From Phyllobacterium phragmitis (GTDB taxonomy: Bacteria; Pseudomonadota; Alphaproteobacteria; Rhizobiales; Rhizobiaceae): a stretch of DNA of 64,000 nucleotides. The position numbers and the translations under genes are program-made. Under the pieces are notes generated by a model, which was not told the origin of the DNA, did not search any database, and saw only the letters and a list, made by a program, of their open reading frames with translations. Location of the stretch: NCBI RefSeq assembly GCF_002980495.1, contig NZ_PVBR01000001.1:62001-126000 (forward strand), read 5' to 3'. Positions 34,814-44,531 of this stretch are shown piece by piece (the first letter of the stretch is position 1; each line of letters opens with the position of its first letter).

Positions 34814-36016
34814 CTAATCGGCCAGGGCTTCTTCCTGCTCGTGTTGGCGCTCTCCGCTGAACCGCAGGATCAGCCAGCCGCAAATGGCCGACAGGAACGA
34901 TCCGACCAGAACGCCGATTTTCGTTTCGTCCTGCATGTGCTCGGACGGAAACGACAGGAGGCCGATGAACAGGCTCATGGTGAAGCCGATGCCGCAAAGC
35001 AGCGACACACCATAGAGCTGGGTCCAGCTCGCGCCCATCGGCTTGGCGCTCAGGCGCAGCTTGATGGCAAGCCACGCAGCGCCGAAGACGCCGATCTGCT
35101 TGCCGACGAACAGACCAAGCGCGATGCCGAGCGTCAAAGTGTCGGTGAGGACCGAGGCGTCGAGCCCGGAAAACGACATGCCGGCATTGGCGAAGCCGAA
35201 GATCGGGACGATGAGAAACGAGACCCAGTTGGAAAGCGCGTGCTCCAGCTTGTGCAATGGCGAGGTCATGTCGTCGGGCCGGCCCGGTGCGGGGCGCAGC
35301 GGAATGGTCATCGCCAGAACGACGCCGGCGACCGTCGCATGCACGCCGGAGCGAAGCACGAGGAACCACAAGATGACGCCGACGATCAGATAGGGCGTGA
35401 GCTTCATCACGCCCATGCGGTTGAGCGCGATCAGCACCAGCGTTGCGGCGACGGCGCCGCCCAGATAAAGCATCGCGATGTCGGACGTATAGAAGACCGC
35501 GATGATCGCCACCGCCGCCAGATCGTCCAGGATGGCAAGCGTCGCCAGAAAGACTTTGAGGCTTGTGGGGACGCGCGACCCGAGAAGCGAGATGACGCCG
35601 AGCGCGAAGGCGATATCGGTCGCCGACGGGATCGCCCAGCCGCGGATCGTCTCAGGGTTGGATATATTCAGATACGCGAAGATCAGCGCCGGAACCGCGA
35701 CACCGCCCGCTGCCGCGATGCCCGGCAGTATGCGGTTCGACCAACTGGCAAGCTGGCCGTCCAGGAATTCACGTTTGATCTCCAGCCCGACCAACAGGAA
35801 GAAGATGACCATCAGCGCGTCATTGATCCAATGCAGCACGCTAAGGCCGCCTATTTCGACGTGAAGCACATGGAAATAGGTTTCGGCGAGCGGCGAGTTG
35901 GCAATGATCAGCGCCAGCGCGGCGGCGAACATCAGCACGATGCCGCCGGCTGCTTCGCTGTCCAGGAAGCGGCGCATAACTGACTGGGGGCGGAGCAGGC
36001 TGGGGACTTCGTTCAT
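34814..36016 (-). CDS. nhaA: Na+/H+ antiporter NhaA
   Basis: A 400-residue antiporter of about twelve spans, used for sodium and pH homeostasis. LAILDDLAAVAIIAVFYT carries the two transport aspartates; ATDIAFALGVISLLG and VGKQIGVF are family motifs. The frame is open for 55 codons upstream, but MNEVPSLLRPQSVMRRF at 36016 matches the usual start. No regulator (NhaR) is adjacent. Confidence 0.96.
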   Translation of the reverse strand: MNEVPSLLRPQSVMRRFLDSEAAGGIVLMFAAALALIIANSPLAETYFHVLHVEIGGLSVLHWINDALMVIFFLLVGLEIKREFLDGQLASWSNRILPGIAAAGGVAVPALIFAYLNISNPETIRGWAIPSATDIAFALGVISLLGSRVPTSLKVFLATLAILDDLAAVAIIAVFYTSDIAMLYLGGAVAATLVLIALNRMGVMKLTPYLIVGVILWFLVLRSGVHATVAGVVLAMTIPLRPAPGRPDDMTSPLHKLEHALSNWVSFLIVPIFGFANAGMSFSGLDASVLTDTLTLGIALGLFVGKQIGVFGAAWLAIKLRLSAKPMGASWTQLYGVSLLCGIGFTMSLFIGLLSFPSEHMQDETKIGVLVGSFLSAICGWLILRFSGERQHEQEEALAD

Positions 36017-36089
36017 AAGTTTATCGTTCCAATTCGGGAAACTATGGACTTTACATTCAGGTATGCCGCTTCTCGCAAAAATCCACCGC

Positions 36090-36890
36090 TTATAAAAGCC
36101 CTTTTCGGCCATTGTTGATGGCAATGGCGCGCGCGGTGAAGGCGTTGCCGGTCTCGCCATGCAGCACCAGAGCCGGGGCAAGCGTCATTTTGGCGCGGCT
36201 GCCGAGCACGCCGCGCACCACGATTCGGATCGCCGCCTCATCCGGTCGCGGCTGGACGGGAACCAGCGTCAACCCGCCGAAGCGGCGGGATATGGCGGCA
36301 AGAAGTTCACCGATCGAGACGGGCCGCGCGATCACGGCGATGCCGCCGCCGGGCTTGACGACGGCCGCCGCCGTCCTGACCCATCGTTCGAACATGTCCT
36401 TCTCCATGACATGCGCCTCCGCCTTCAGCGCATCGGGGGTGCGGCGATCTGCCTCCGCGTTGAAGGGCGGGTTCAAAATAGCGAAATCGAACGCATTGTC
36501 GCAAAGCCCTGCCGCCGCGCGTGCCCGCCCGGCAAGCGTCACATCGGCCTCGATGAGCGCCGCGCGCCGCGCAATATCCGCGTTCAGCGGATGCGCAAGC
36601 GTTTTGCGGGCAAAATCGGCCATGAAGGTCGAGCGTTCCACAAGCGTCACATGCGCGGCCGGGCATCGTGCCGCAACGGCGAGACCGGCGGCGCCGGCGC
36701 CGGCGCCGAGATCGACAACCGCCCCGGAAAAGCCGTCAGGCACGGCGCTCGCCAGGACCATGGCGTCGACGCCCGCCCGATGCCCTTTCAGCGCCGGCTG
36801 CACCAGATGGAAGGCGCCCCGATGAAATGCATCGAGCGTTTCCTGCGTGTCATCAGGTGAAGGGCCGTTTTGGGAGGGGAGGGCGTTCAT
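36090..36890 (-). CDS. tRNA1(Val) methyltransferase-like (TrmN6 family)
   Basis: A 266-residue SAM methyltransferase with motif I VVDLGAGAGAAGLAVAARCP and the N6-adenine motif ILNPPFN. This is the layout of TrmN6/YfiC, which methylates A37 of tRNA1(Val). The start is set at 36890 (MNALPSQNG) because the next gene ends two bases upstream. DUF2007 lies immediately before it and is commonly found there in Rhizobiales. Confidence 0.87.
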   Translation of the reverse strand: MNALPSQNGPSPDDTQETLDAFHRGAFHLVQPALKGHRAGVDAMVLASAVPDGFSGAVVDLGAGAGAAGLAVAARCPAAHVTLVERSTFMADFARKTLAHPLNADIARRAALIEADVTLAGRARAAAGLCDNAFDFAILNPPFNAEADRRTPDALKAEAHVMEKDMFERWVRTAAAVVKPGGGIAVIARPVSIGELLAAISRRFGGLTLVPVQPRPDEAAIRIVVRGVLGSRAKMTLAPALVLHGETGNAFTARAIAINNGRKGLL

Positions 36891-36891
36891 A

Positions 36892-37119
36892 TCAGACTTG
36901 CGGCCGCAACTCATGTTCGATGCCGGCGTCGGTGAGAATCTGGCGGGCACGCTTTTCCTTCGCCGCATCCACCATCAGGCGGCGCGGCAGGATACCGAGC
37001 GAACCCTCGATGATGCTCATATTGGCATCGGCGACGAAATATCCGATACCGGCCTCCGCCAGAAGGGCTTCGGCAAAGGAAATCAGAACGGGGTCGTTGG
37101 TTCGCATCAGTTCGATCAT
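36892..37119 (-). CDS. DUF2007 family protein
   Basis: A 75-residue small protein of the DUF2007 (putative signal transducing) family. TNDPVLISFAEALLAEAGI at the start and the ILPRRLMVDAAKEKRARQIL segment are typical. Function unknown. It precedes the TrmN6-like gene by one base and faces the polyprenyl synthase gene across a 255-bp region. Confidence 0.88.
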   Translation of the reverse strand: MIELMRTNDPVLISFAEALLAEAGIGYFVADANMSIIEGSLGILPRRLMVDAAKEKRARQILTDAGIEHELRPQV

Positions 37120-37260
37120 GCGCCTAGAATGCAGTTTGCGCGGCTATTGACAACTGTGCCATGGCAGGATTGTGAACGGACCGTGTTCGTTGGCCGTCAT
37201 TTGTGGACAATTTGCGGCTTGAGCATGAAGGCCGGCTTCAATAATGTGGGGCCATATAAG

Positions 37261-37309
37261 GCGCATGATCGGCGTTCGGATGTGAACCGTCCGAACGCCG
37301 ATCATGCGC
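37261..37309 (+). promoter_or_regulatory. Perfect 20-bp inverted repeat upstream of the polyprenyl synthase gene
   Basis: GCGCATGATCGGCGTTCGGA and its exact reverse complement at 37290-37309 flank the 9-nt loop TGTGAACCG. It ends 65 bp before the synthase start. No T-run follows, so an intrinsic terminator is unlikely; a leader hairpin or a dimer-binding site is possible. Confidence 0.7.
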
Positions 37310-37374
37310 GAATTCAAAGGGATGGAACGTCATCGGGTGTCCGGGCGGGCGCCGCGTTCCAAGGAGTGACGGCA

Positions 37375-38391
37375 TTGGGTGTAGTTCTCAGCCTCGACGA
37401 GAAGAAAAAACACGAAGGATCGATCCAGCCGCTGGTCGATCTGACGAAGGCCGATATGGGCCGCGTCAACGAGCTGATCCTGTCGAAAGCGGGGTCGGAC
37501 GTCGAGATGATACCGGAGGTGGCGAACCATCTGATCTCATCGGGCGGCAAGCGCCTGCGCCCGATGCTGACCCTGGCGAGCGCGCGCATGTGCGGCTATA
37601 CAGGCGACGGCCACGTCAAGCTCGCCACATCGGTCGAGTTCATGCATACGGCGACCCTGCTTCACGACGACGTGGTCGATGAAAGCGATCTGCGGCGGGG
37701 AAAAAGCACCGCGCGCATGATCTGGGGTAACCAGGCAAGCGTGCTCGTCGGCGATTTTCTCCTCGGCCAGGCCTTCAAGATGATGGTCGATGTCGGATCG
37801 CTCGAAGCGCTCGACGTGCTGGCGACCTCCGCGTCCATCATCGCCGAGGGCGAGGTGATGCAGCTTGCCGCCGCAAAGAACATGGAGACGACGGAAGACG
37901 AATATCTGGCCGTCATCAAGGCCAAGACGGCGGCGCTTTTCTCGGCTGCCGCCGAAGTCGGGCCGATCATCGCCGCAGCACCCCGCGCCGACCGTGTGGC
38001 GCTGCGCTCCTATGGCCTCAATCTCGGCCTTGCCTTCCAGCTTGTCGACGACGCGCTCGACTATGGCGGCAGTGCGCGCGATCTCGGCAAGAATGTCGGC
38101 GATGATTTCCGCGAGGGCAAGATCACCATGCCGCTGCTGCTGAGCTACCGCAGGGGAACGCCGGAAGAGCGCGCCTTCTGGAAAAAATCGATCGAGGACG
38201 GCGCAAACGATGATTCGTCTCTCGAAAAGGCAATCGGTCTGATGACGCGCTATGGTTCGGTCGCCGATACGGTGCAGCGTGCCCGCCATTTTGGCGAAAT
38301 CGCCCGCGATGCGCTGGCCCCCTTGCGGCAGACGCCGGAAAAGGATGCGCTCATCGACGTGATCGACTTCTGCGTCAGCCGGGTGAACTGA
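37375..38391 (+). CDS. Polyprenyl (probably decaprenyl/octaprenyl) diphosphate synthase
   Basis: A 338-residue trans-prenyltransferase making the ubiquinone side chain. The first aspartate-rich motif is LLHDDVVDESD and the second is LVDDALDYGG, with GGKRLRPML near the start. The start is a TTG at 37375 preceded by AAGGAG 8 bp upstream and matching the usual MGVVLSLDEKK; an ATG-initiated longer frame lacks family similarity. Rhizobia make Q-10, so a decaprenyl product (DdsA/IspB type) is likely. Confidence 0.92.
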   Translation: MGVVLSLDEKKKHEGSIQPLVDLTKADMGRVNELILSKAGSDVEMIPEVANHLISSGGKRLRPMLTLASARMCGYTGDGHVKLATSVEFMHTATLLHDDVVDESDLRRGKSTARMIWGNQASVLVGDFLLGQAFKMMVDVGSLEALDVLATSASIIAEGEVMQLAAAKNMETTEDEYLAVIKAKTAALFSAAAEVGPIIAAAPRADRVALRSYGLNLGLAFQLVDDALDYGGSARDLGKNVGDDFREGKITMPLLLSYRRGTPEERAFWKKSIEDGANDDSSLEKAIGLMTRYGSVADTVQRARHFGEIARDALAPLRQTPEKDALIDVIDFCVSRVN

Positions 38392-38550
38392 TCCGGGCCT
38401 GAATCGAAGGCGATTTCCTTAGCCGGAGCCGCTTTTCTTGCGCCTTGTTCGTAAAAAGGCCATGCTTGCAGTGCCTGTTTGCTTTGGCGAACTGCCCGAT
38501 GCCGGCAAAGCCGAATGATGCAAAATCGAATGATGGAAAAGGAATAGGGA

Positions 38551-40311
38551 ATGCGGCGCAGCCCGATCTACGGTTCTCTCTACGGATTGCTTCTTGCGGC
38601 ACTGGCCGGTGTGGCGCTGCCGGCGCCCGCGGCGCTGGCCAGGACCAACGATGCGCTTGTGCCGATCCGCACGGGATCGTTTGCGGGCGCCTATCTCGCC
38701 GGGCGTGTCGCCGAAGGCGATAATGATCTCAACGCTGCGGTCGCCTATTACCGTCAGGCGCTGGCGTTCGATCCCGCAAATCAGCCGATGAAGCAGAATC
38801 TGCTCATCGCGCTTCTGACCGACGGCAAGTTCAAAGACGCGCTCCCGCTGGCCGAAGAGCTGAAGAACGTGCCGGAAATCGAGCGCTTCTCGCGTGTGAC
38901 GCTCGCCATCGACGCCATTTCCAGGAAACAGTACCGCAAGGCCGGGCCGCTTCTGATGCTTTCGCTGCAATCGGACATGGACCGCCTGTCGAGCGGACTG
39001 ATGTCCGCCTGGGCGATCTTCGGCGAGGGAAAGCCGAAGGATGCGCTCGACGCTCTCGATAAGCTCCAGGGCCCGGAGTGGTATAATCTGTTCAAGACCT
39101 ACAATGCCGCGCTCATCGCCGATGCATCGGGCGACAAGCAAGCCGCGCGTGACTTCTACCAGCAGGCGATCGATGATCGCTCCGGCGGCGGCGCTGCGCC
39201 GGATACCTACGAGCGGATCGTCGAGGCATATTCCTCTTTCATGACGCGAAACGGCGACAGACAAGGCGCGATCGATCTGCTTGACAAGTCGACCGAGCTT
39301 CTGTCGGGCAGGCTTGCATTGCGCGAGTTGCGTGCCAAGCTCGATAGCGGCGGCAAGCTGAAGCCGCTGGTCGCCACGCCGCAGCAGGGTGCTGCCGAAG
39401 TGCTTTACACGCTCGGCACGGCGATCAATCGCGGCGGCGCGGAAGCTTTTGCCAAGCTCTATCTGCAGATGTCGTTGCCGCTGCGCCCGGACAATGACGC
39501 CACGCTGTTCCAGCTCGGCGATATCGCCGCCAAGCTGCAGCAGCCGGAAAAGGCCATCGAATATTACAGCCGCGTGCCGAAGAATTCGGTCTACCGGCGC
39601 GATGCGGAAATGCAGCTCGGCCTCAATCTGGCGGAAACCGACAAGACCGACGATGCGATCAAGCACCTGAAAGCCCTGCTCGATCAGGACAAGACCGATA
39701 TCCGCTCCTACCTCGCGCTGGGCGGCGTCTACGCCCAGAAGAAGGATTTCCGCAATGCGGCCGACACCTATGACGCCGCCGTCAAGACCATCGGCACACC
39801 GACGCGCGACGACTGGGCCGTATTCTACCAGCGCGGCATCGCCTATGAGCGCCTGAAGGAATGGGACAAGGCGGAGCCGAGCTTCCGCGAGGCGCTCGCG
39901 CTTTATCCGGAACAGCCGCAGGTGTTGAACTATCTCGGCTATTCCTGGGTGGATATGAACACCAATCTGGACGAGGCGCTAAACATGATCCGCAAGGCGG
40001 TCGAACTGCGCCCACAGGACGGCTATATCGTCGATTCACTCGGCTGGGCTTATTATCGCCTCGGCCGCTATGACGAGGCCGTGACCGAGCTCGAAAAGGC
40101 GGTGAAGCTGCGCCCCGAGGATGCGACGATCAACGACCATCTCGGTGATGCCTACTGGCGCGCCGGACGCAAGCTCGAAGCGACTTTCCAGTGGAACCAT
40201 GCGGTCGCCGCGAAACCCGAGCCGGAAGAACTGGCGAAGATCGAGGAAAAGCTTAAGAACGGGCTTTCGGCTGATGCGGGCAAGGCAGCGGAGGCAGCCA
40301 AGGGCGGGTGA
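38551..40311 (+). CDS. Exported tetratricopeptide repeat protein
   Basis: A 586-residue protein with a signal peptide (cleavage after LPAPAALA, about residue 30) and TPR units over most of its length; the clearest are near residues 45-75 (LNAAVAYYRQALAFDPANQP) and 460-560 (DEALNMIRKAVELRPQDGYI, then YDEAVTELEKAVKLRPEDA). It is probably periplasmic or outer-membrane-associated and a protein-protein scaffold. AAGGAATAGGGA lies just before the ATG. It may follow the prenyl synthase gene in one transcript (159 bp apart). Confidence 0.9.
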   Translation: MRRSPIYGSLYGLLLAALAGVALPAPAALARTNDALVPIRTGSFAGAYLAGRVAEGDNDLNAAVAYYRQALAFDPANQPMKQNLLIALLTDGKFKDALPLAEELKNVPEIERFSRVTLAIDAISRKQYRKAGPLLMLSLQSDMDRLSSGLMSAWAIFGEGKPKDALDALDKLQGPEWYNLFKTYNAALIADASGDKQAARDFYQQAIDDRSGGGAAPDTYERIVEAYSSFMTRNGDRQGAIDLLDKSTELLSGRLALRELRAKLDSGGKLKPLVATPQQGAAEVLYTLGTAINRGGAEAFAKLYLQMSLPLRPDNDATLFQLGDIAAKLQQPEKAIEYYSRVPKNSVYRRDAEMQLGLNLAETDKTDDAIKHLKALLDQDKTDIRSYLALGGVYAQKKDFRNAADTYDAAVKTIGTPTRDDWAVFYQRGIAYERLKEWDKAEPSFREALALYPEQPQVLNYLGYSWVDMNTNLDEALNMIRKAVELRPQDGYIVDSLGWAYYRLGRYDEAVTELEKAVKLRPEDATINDHLGDAYWRAGRKLEATFQWNHAVAAKPEPEELAKIEEKLKNGLSADAGKAAEAAKGG

Positions 40312-40368
40312 ATTTCAGACAGGTGGTGTGCGGCGTTTCACCCCCCTCTGCTCCGTCGGGGCTTCCTT

Positions 40369-40488
40369 CACCCTCGTGGTTCGAGGCTCGCTCCGCTCGC
40401 ACCTCACCATGAGGGTGAAGGGTCGGCAACGCTGCAGTAGCCCTCATCCTGAGGTGTGAGCGAAGCGAGCCTCGAAGGGACGAGGGCG
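40369..40488. repeat. Palindromic repeat family C, copy 1
   Basis: Arms CCCTCGTGGTTCGAGGCTCGC and GCGAGCCTCGAAGGGACGAGGG flank CCATGAGGGTGAAG and CCCTCATCCTGAGGTG. Second copy at 52549. A common rhizobial REP type; no gene lies in 40312-40579. Confidence 0.8.
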
Positions 40489-40579
40489 CTTGGCGGATGC
40501 CACCCATATCCGCAACCCTTGACCCTGCAACCCCGACAAACTAGGACGTGGCATCCTGATTTTCCCACGAGGCCCGCCC

Positions 40580-41539
40580 GTGTCGTCCACATTGCCCGAC
40601 CATATGCATCCGACCCGCTCTTTTCAGGGGTTGATCCTGACGCTCCATAATTATTGGGCGGAGCAGGGCTGCGTCATTCTTCAGCCCTATGACATGGAAG
40701 TCGGCGCCGGCACCTTCCACCCGGCGACGACGCTGCGCTCGCTCGGGCCGAAGCCCTGGAAGGCGGCTTATGTCCAGCCATCGCGCCGCCCGAAGGATGG
40801 CCGCTATGGCGAAAACCCCAACCGGCTGCAGCATTATTACCAGTATCAGGTGATCATGAAGCCGTCGCCGCCGAACCTGCAGGAGCTTTATCTGGGCTCG
40901 CTGAAAGCCATCGGCCTCGATCCGCTGCTGCATGATATCCGTTTCGTCGAGGACGATTGGGAAAGCCCGACGCTCGGCGCATGGGGGCTTGGCTGGGAAT
41001 GCTGGTGCGACGGCATGGAAGTCTCGCAGTTCACTTACTTTCAGCAGGTCTGCGGCATCGAATGTTCGCCGGTATCGGGCGAGCTGACCTATGGTCTCGA
41101 ACGCCTCGCCATGTATGTGCAGGGCGTCGACAATGTCTATGATCTGAACTTCAACGGGCTGGAAGGCGACGAAAAGGTCACCTATGGCGATGTCTTCCTG
41201 CAGGCCGAGCAGGAATATTCCAGGCACAATTTCGAACATGCCAATACGGACGTGCTGCTGCGCCATTTCGAAGATGCGGAACGCGAATGCGAGGCGCTGT
41301 TGCGGGCAGGCGCGCCGGTGGCAGGTGCGAATTCATCGCTGCACAAGATGGTGCTTCCCGCCTATGACCAGTGCATCAAGGCATCCCACGCCTTCAACCT
41401 GCTCGATGCCCGTGGCGTCATCTCCGTCACCGAGCGCCAGAGCTACATCCTGCGTGTCCGCAACCTTGCCCGCCAATGCGGCGAGGCTTTCCTGCTGACC
41501 GATGCGGGCGGCTTCAACTATAAGAACGAGGCTGCCTGA
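40580..41539 (+). CDS. glyQ: Glycine--tRNA ligase alpha subunit
   Basis: A 319-residue class II aminoacyl-tRNA synthetase subunit; with GlyS it forms the alpha2-beta2 bacterial Gly[34 protein letters not shown] and [19 protein letters not shown] are diagnostic. Start is GTG 40580 with GAGG upstream, or ATG 40604 (MHPTRSF). The last base overlaps the glyS start region (stop and ATG share one base). Confidence 0.97.
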   Translation: MSSTLPDHMHPTRSFQGLILTLHNYWAEQGCVILQPYDMEVGAGTFHPATTLRSLGPKPWKAAYVQPSRRPKDGRYGENPNRLQHYYQYQVIMKPSPPNLQELYLGSLKAIGLDPLLHDIRFVEDDWESPTLGAWGLGWECWCDGMEVSQFTYFQQVCGIECSPVSGELTYGLERLAMYVQGVDNVYDLNFNGLEGDEKVTYGDVFLQAEQEYSRHNFEHANTDVLLRHFEDAERECEALLRAGAPVAGANSSLHKMVLPAYDQCIKASHAFNLLDARGVISVTERQSYILRVRNLARQCGEAFLLTDAGGFNYKNEAA

Positions 41540-43794
41540 TGCCCGATTTGTTGCTCGAACTTCGCAGTGAAGAAATTCCTGCTCGTATGCAGAGAAAAGC
41601 GGCGGCTGACCTCAAGAAGCTTGTCACCGACGGTCTTGTCGAGGCGGGGCTGACCTATGACGCCGCGCGCGAATACTGGACGCCGCGCCGGCTGACGCTC
41701 GACATTCGCGGCCTCACCATCCGCTCGAAGGATGCGCATGAGGAGATCAAGGGGCCATCGACCAAGGCGCCGGAACAGGCGGTGCAGGGCTTCTTGCGCA
41801 AGGCAGGCTACACCGACATTTCGCAGGCACATGTCCATAGCGACCCGAAGAAGGGCGATTTCTATGTCGCCCATATCGTCAAGCCGGGCCGCGCCGCCGA
41901 AGAAATCATCGCCGAGCTGATGCCGCAGGTGATCCGCGATTTCCCATGGCCGAAATCCATGCGCTGGGGCAAGGCTTCGGCCAAATCAGGCGCATTGCGC
42001 TGGGTGCGCCCGCTGCAATCCATCCTCTGCACCTTCGGTCCCGAAACCGAGGAGCCGGTGGTCGTCGATTTCACGGTCGGCGGCATCCGTTCGGGCAATA
42101 TCACCTACGGCCACCGCTTCATGAGCAATGGCGAGCCGATCATTGTGCGCCGCTTCGATGACTATATCGCCAAGCTGGAAAAGGCCAAGGTCGTGCTCGA
42201 TGCGGATCGCCGCAAGGAGATGATCCTTGACGACGCACGCAACCTCGCCTTCGCCTCCGGCCTCGAACTGGTCGAGGATGAGGGGCTTCTGGAGGAGGTT
42301 TGCGGTCTCGTCGAATGGCCGGTGGTGCTGATGGGCAGTTTCGAGGAAGAATTCCTCGCCATCCCGCCCGAAGTGATCCGCCTGACCATCCGCGCCAACC
42401 AGAAATGCTTCGTCACCCGCAAGCAGGGCGAGAGCGTGGAGCTTTCCAACCGCTTCATCCTCATCTCCAATATCGAGGCGAAGGATGGCGGCAAGGAAAT
42501 CGCCTATGGCAACGGCAAGGTCGTCCGCGCCCGCTTGTCCGACGCGCTCTATTTCTGGAAGACCGACCAGGCCGATCTGCCTGATCTGGAAAAGCTTCAG
42601 GCGTCTGCGAAGAAATTCGGCCTCGACCTGAAAAAGCCCCTCGACCAGCGCATGGCGCGTCTGGATGCGCTTGGCGTCACCTTCCATGCCAAGCTCGGCA
42701 CGCAAGGCGACCGTGTCGAGCGCATCATGCATTTGGCTGGGAATATTCTGAATGTGCTTCAAGGAAATGAGACTAATAAAGAGCATGTTCCGGTTGGTAG
42801 AAAGTCACGGAGTTGGTCGTCGCTGGTCGAGCGGGCTGCCGTTCTCGCAAAAGCGGACCTGACGACCGAAGTGGTTGGCGAATTCCCCGAGTTGCAGGGC
42901 AGCATGGGGCGTAAATATGCGTTGCTGCAGGGAGAAGACGAAGCCGTCGCGGCTGCAATCGAAGAACACTACAAACCACAGGGCCCATCCGATGCCGTGC
43001 CGCGCGATCTAGTATCGATCGCCGTAGCGCTCGCCGACAAGCTTGATACACTCGTGGGCTTCTGGTTGATTGACGAAAAACCAACAGGCTCGAAAGACCC
43101 TTATGCGCTACGCCGTGCAGCACTGGGTGTGATCCGGCTGGTGTTGGAGAATGATCTTCGCCTTGATCTTCTCACGATTTTGAAAATCGCCAGCGAACTT
43201 TATCCGCCCGAGCGGGTCTGCCCAAAGGACAAAGACCTGCAAGCGTGGGTTCTGTTCACTCGGTTTGAAATAGTTAAAGATCTCCTCGCCTTCTTTCACG
43301 ACCGCCTCAAAGTCTACCTCAAGGACGAAGGCGCGCGCTATGACGCCATCGACGCCGTGCTGACACCGGACGCCGACAACCTGCTCCTCGTCGCCCGCCG
43401 TGTCGAAGCATTGATCTATTTCATCAACACCGAGGACGGCCAGAACCTTCTCGCCGGCACCAAGCGCGCCGCCAATATCCTCGCTGCCGAGGAAAAGAAG
43501 GGAACGCGGGTGGCGGGTAGCGTCGAGCCCTCGCTTTTCAACAATGACGAGGAAAGGGCGCTTTTCGCCGCGATTGTTCAGGCCGAGAAGGATGCGGGCG
43601 AGGCGGTTGAGAGCGAGAATTTCTCCGGCGCCATGCTGTCGCTCGCCCAATTGCGCGGGCCGGTCGATGCGTTCTTTGAAAAAGTGCTGGTGAATGACGA
43701 GGATGAGAAGATCAGGGCCAACCGCCTTGCGCTTCTGGCTCGTATTCGCGAGGCGACGGGCAAGGTTGCGGATTTTTCGAAGATTGCTGGGTGA
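41539..43794 (+). CDS. glyS: Glycine--tRNA ligase beta subunit
   Basis: A 751-residue subunit, slightly longer than the usual 690-740, with the HD-like and tRNA-binding C-terminal regions. [20 protein letters not shown] is the typical start; [16 protein letters not shown] and [10 protein letters not shown] follow. From about 42730 to 43300 base composition drops and codons such as TTG, CTA, AAA and GAA become frequent, unlike the flanks, although the frame is intact and motifs such as [20 protein letters not shown] remain. This looks like a recombination tract inside the gene. Confidence 0.96.
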   Translation: MPDLLLELRSEEIPARMQRKAAADLKKLVTDGLVEAGLTYDAAREYWTPRRLTLDIRGLTIRSKDAHEEIKGPSTKAPEQAVQGFLRKAGYTDISQAHVHSDPKKGDFYVAHIVKPGRAAEEIIAELMPQVIRDFPWPKSMRWGKASAKSGALRWVRPLQSILCTFGPETEEPVVVDFTVGGIRSGNITYGHRFMSNGEPIIVRRFDDYIAKLEKAKVVLDADRRKEMILDDARNLAFASGLELVEDEGLLEEVCGLVEWPVVLMGSFEEEFLAIPPEVIRLTIRANQKCFVTRKQGESVELSNRFILISNIEAKDGGKEIAYGNGKVVRARLSDALYFWKTDQADLPDLEKLQASAKKFGLDLKKPLDQRMARLDALGVTFHAKLGTQGDRVERIMHLAGNILNVLQGNETNKEHVPVGRKSRSWSSLVERAAVLAKADLTTEVVGEFPELQGSMGRKYALLQGEDEAVAAAIEEHYKPQGPSDAVPRDLVSIAVALADKLDTLVGFWLIDEKPTGSKDPYALRRAALGVIRLVLENDLRLDLLTILKIASELYPPERVCPKDKDLQAWVLFTRFEIVKDLLAFFHDRLKVYLKDEGARYDAIDAVLTPDADNLLLVARRVEALIYFINTEDGQNLLAGTKRAANILAAEEKKGTRVAGSVEPSLFNNDEERALFAAIVQAEKDAGEAVESENFSGAMLSLAQLRGPVDAFFEKVLVNDEDEKIRANRLALLARIREATGKVADFSKIAG

Positions 43795-43822
43795 GTTTGG
43801 CCAAAGGGGCGCTTTTCGATCT

Positions 43823-43985
43823 CACCCCCCTCTGGCTTGCCAGCCATCTCCCCCACAAGGGGGGAGATTCCGCTTTCATGAACGTCCGGCACCAAACGCA
43901 GACGTTGCAGGTATGGAAAGCAGATAGTCGTGTCAGCCAATCTCCCCCCTTGTGGGGGAGATGCCCGGCAGGGCAGAGGGGGGTG
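43823..43985. repeat. Palindromic repeat family B, copy 2
   Basis: Same structure as copies at 31815 and 62516: outer arms CACCCCCCTCTGGC.../...CAGAGGGGGGTG, inner CATCTCCCCCACAAGG and CCTTGTGGGGGAGATG, spacer with TTTCATGAACGTCCGG. It lies 28 bp after the glyS stop. Confidence 0.85.
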
Positions 43986-44016
43986 AAGTGCCCCGCTGAC
44001 CTAACCGGCCCTTGAC

Positions 44017-44382
44017 CTACTCCAGCCCCACCCGCAGCTGCACATCGCCCAGCGCCTTATCCGTCAGCGCGCCGACCGGCATTGCATCCACATTCGCCCG
44101 TGCCGCGACTGCCGTGCCCAGCTCCTGTCCCTGCATGCGCGCCATGTAGGCCCGCGCTCGCTTGCGCCGCTCTTCCATGGCGTTGAGCTTCGCCGCTTCC
44201 GCCGCCTTCTCCGCCTCGCAGATTTTGCAGATCGGATTGCCGGCGGCGTCAGTGCCGTCATAGCCGACATAGTCGATCGAGCGGACGTGCTCGGGCGCAA
44301 CAGGCGTTTCAATGGAGCCCGCATGGGCGGATACCATCAATGCCGGCGACAGCATCAGGATCGCGATAAATCGAGATAACAT
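44017..44382 (-). CDS. Exported small protein with a CKIC motif
   Basis: A 121-residue protein with a signal peptide ending VSAHA-G (about residue 21). The mature part has a CKIC cysteine pair in NPICKICEAEKAAEAAKLNA followed by a long basic helix (EERRKRARAYMARMQGQE). The C-x2-C pair could be redox-active or bind metal, but no thioredoxin fold is evident. Function unknown. Confidence 0.65.
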   Translation of the reverse strand: MLSRFIAILMLSPALMVSAHAGSIETPVAPEHVRSIDYVGYDGTDAAGNPICKICEAEKAAEAAKLNAMEERRKRARAYMARMQGQELGTAVAARANVDAMPVGALTDKALGDVQLRVGLE

Positions 44383-44531
44383 TATTCACCCCCCGCATAA
44401 TGAAGTGCAAAATCCCTAGCACCCGGATCCTTGCGATCCCGTCTCGCCAATCATTCGAATTTTAACGACCCCGCGATCCGCTTGCGCCGCCCAATGCCCT
44501 TGTGTAGGCAGTCTGCGACAGGAGAACGGAT

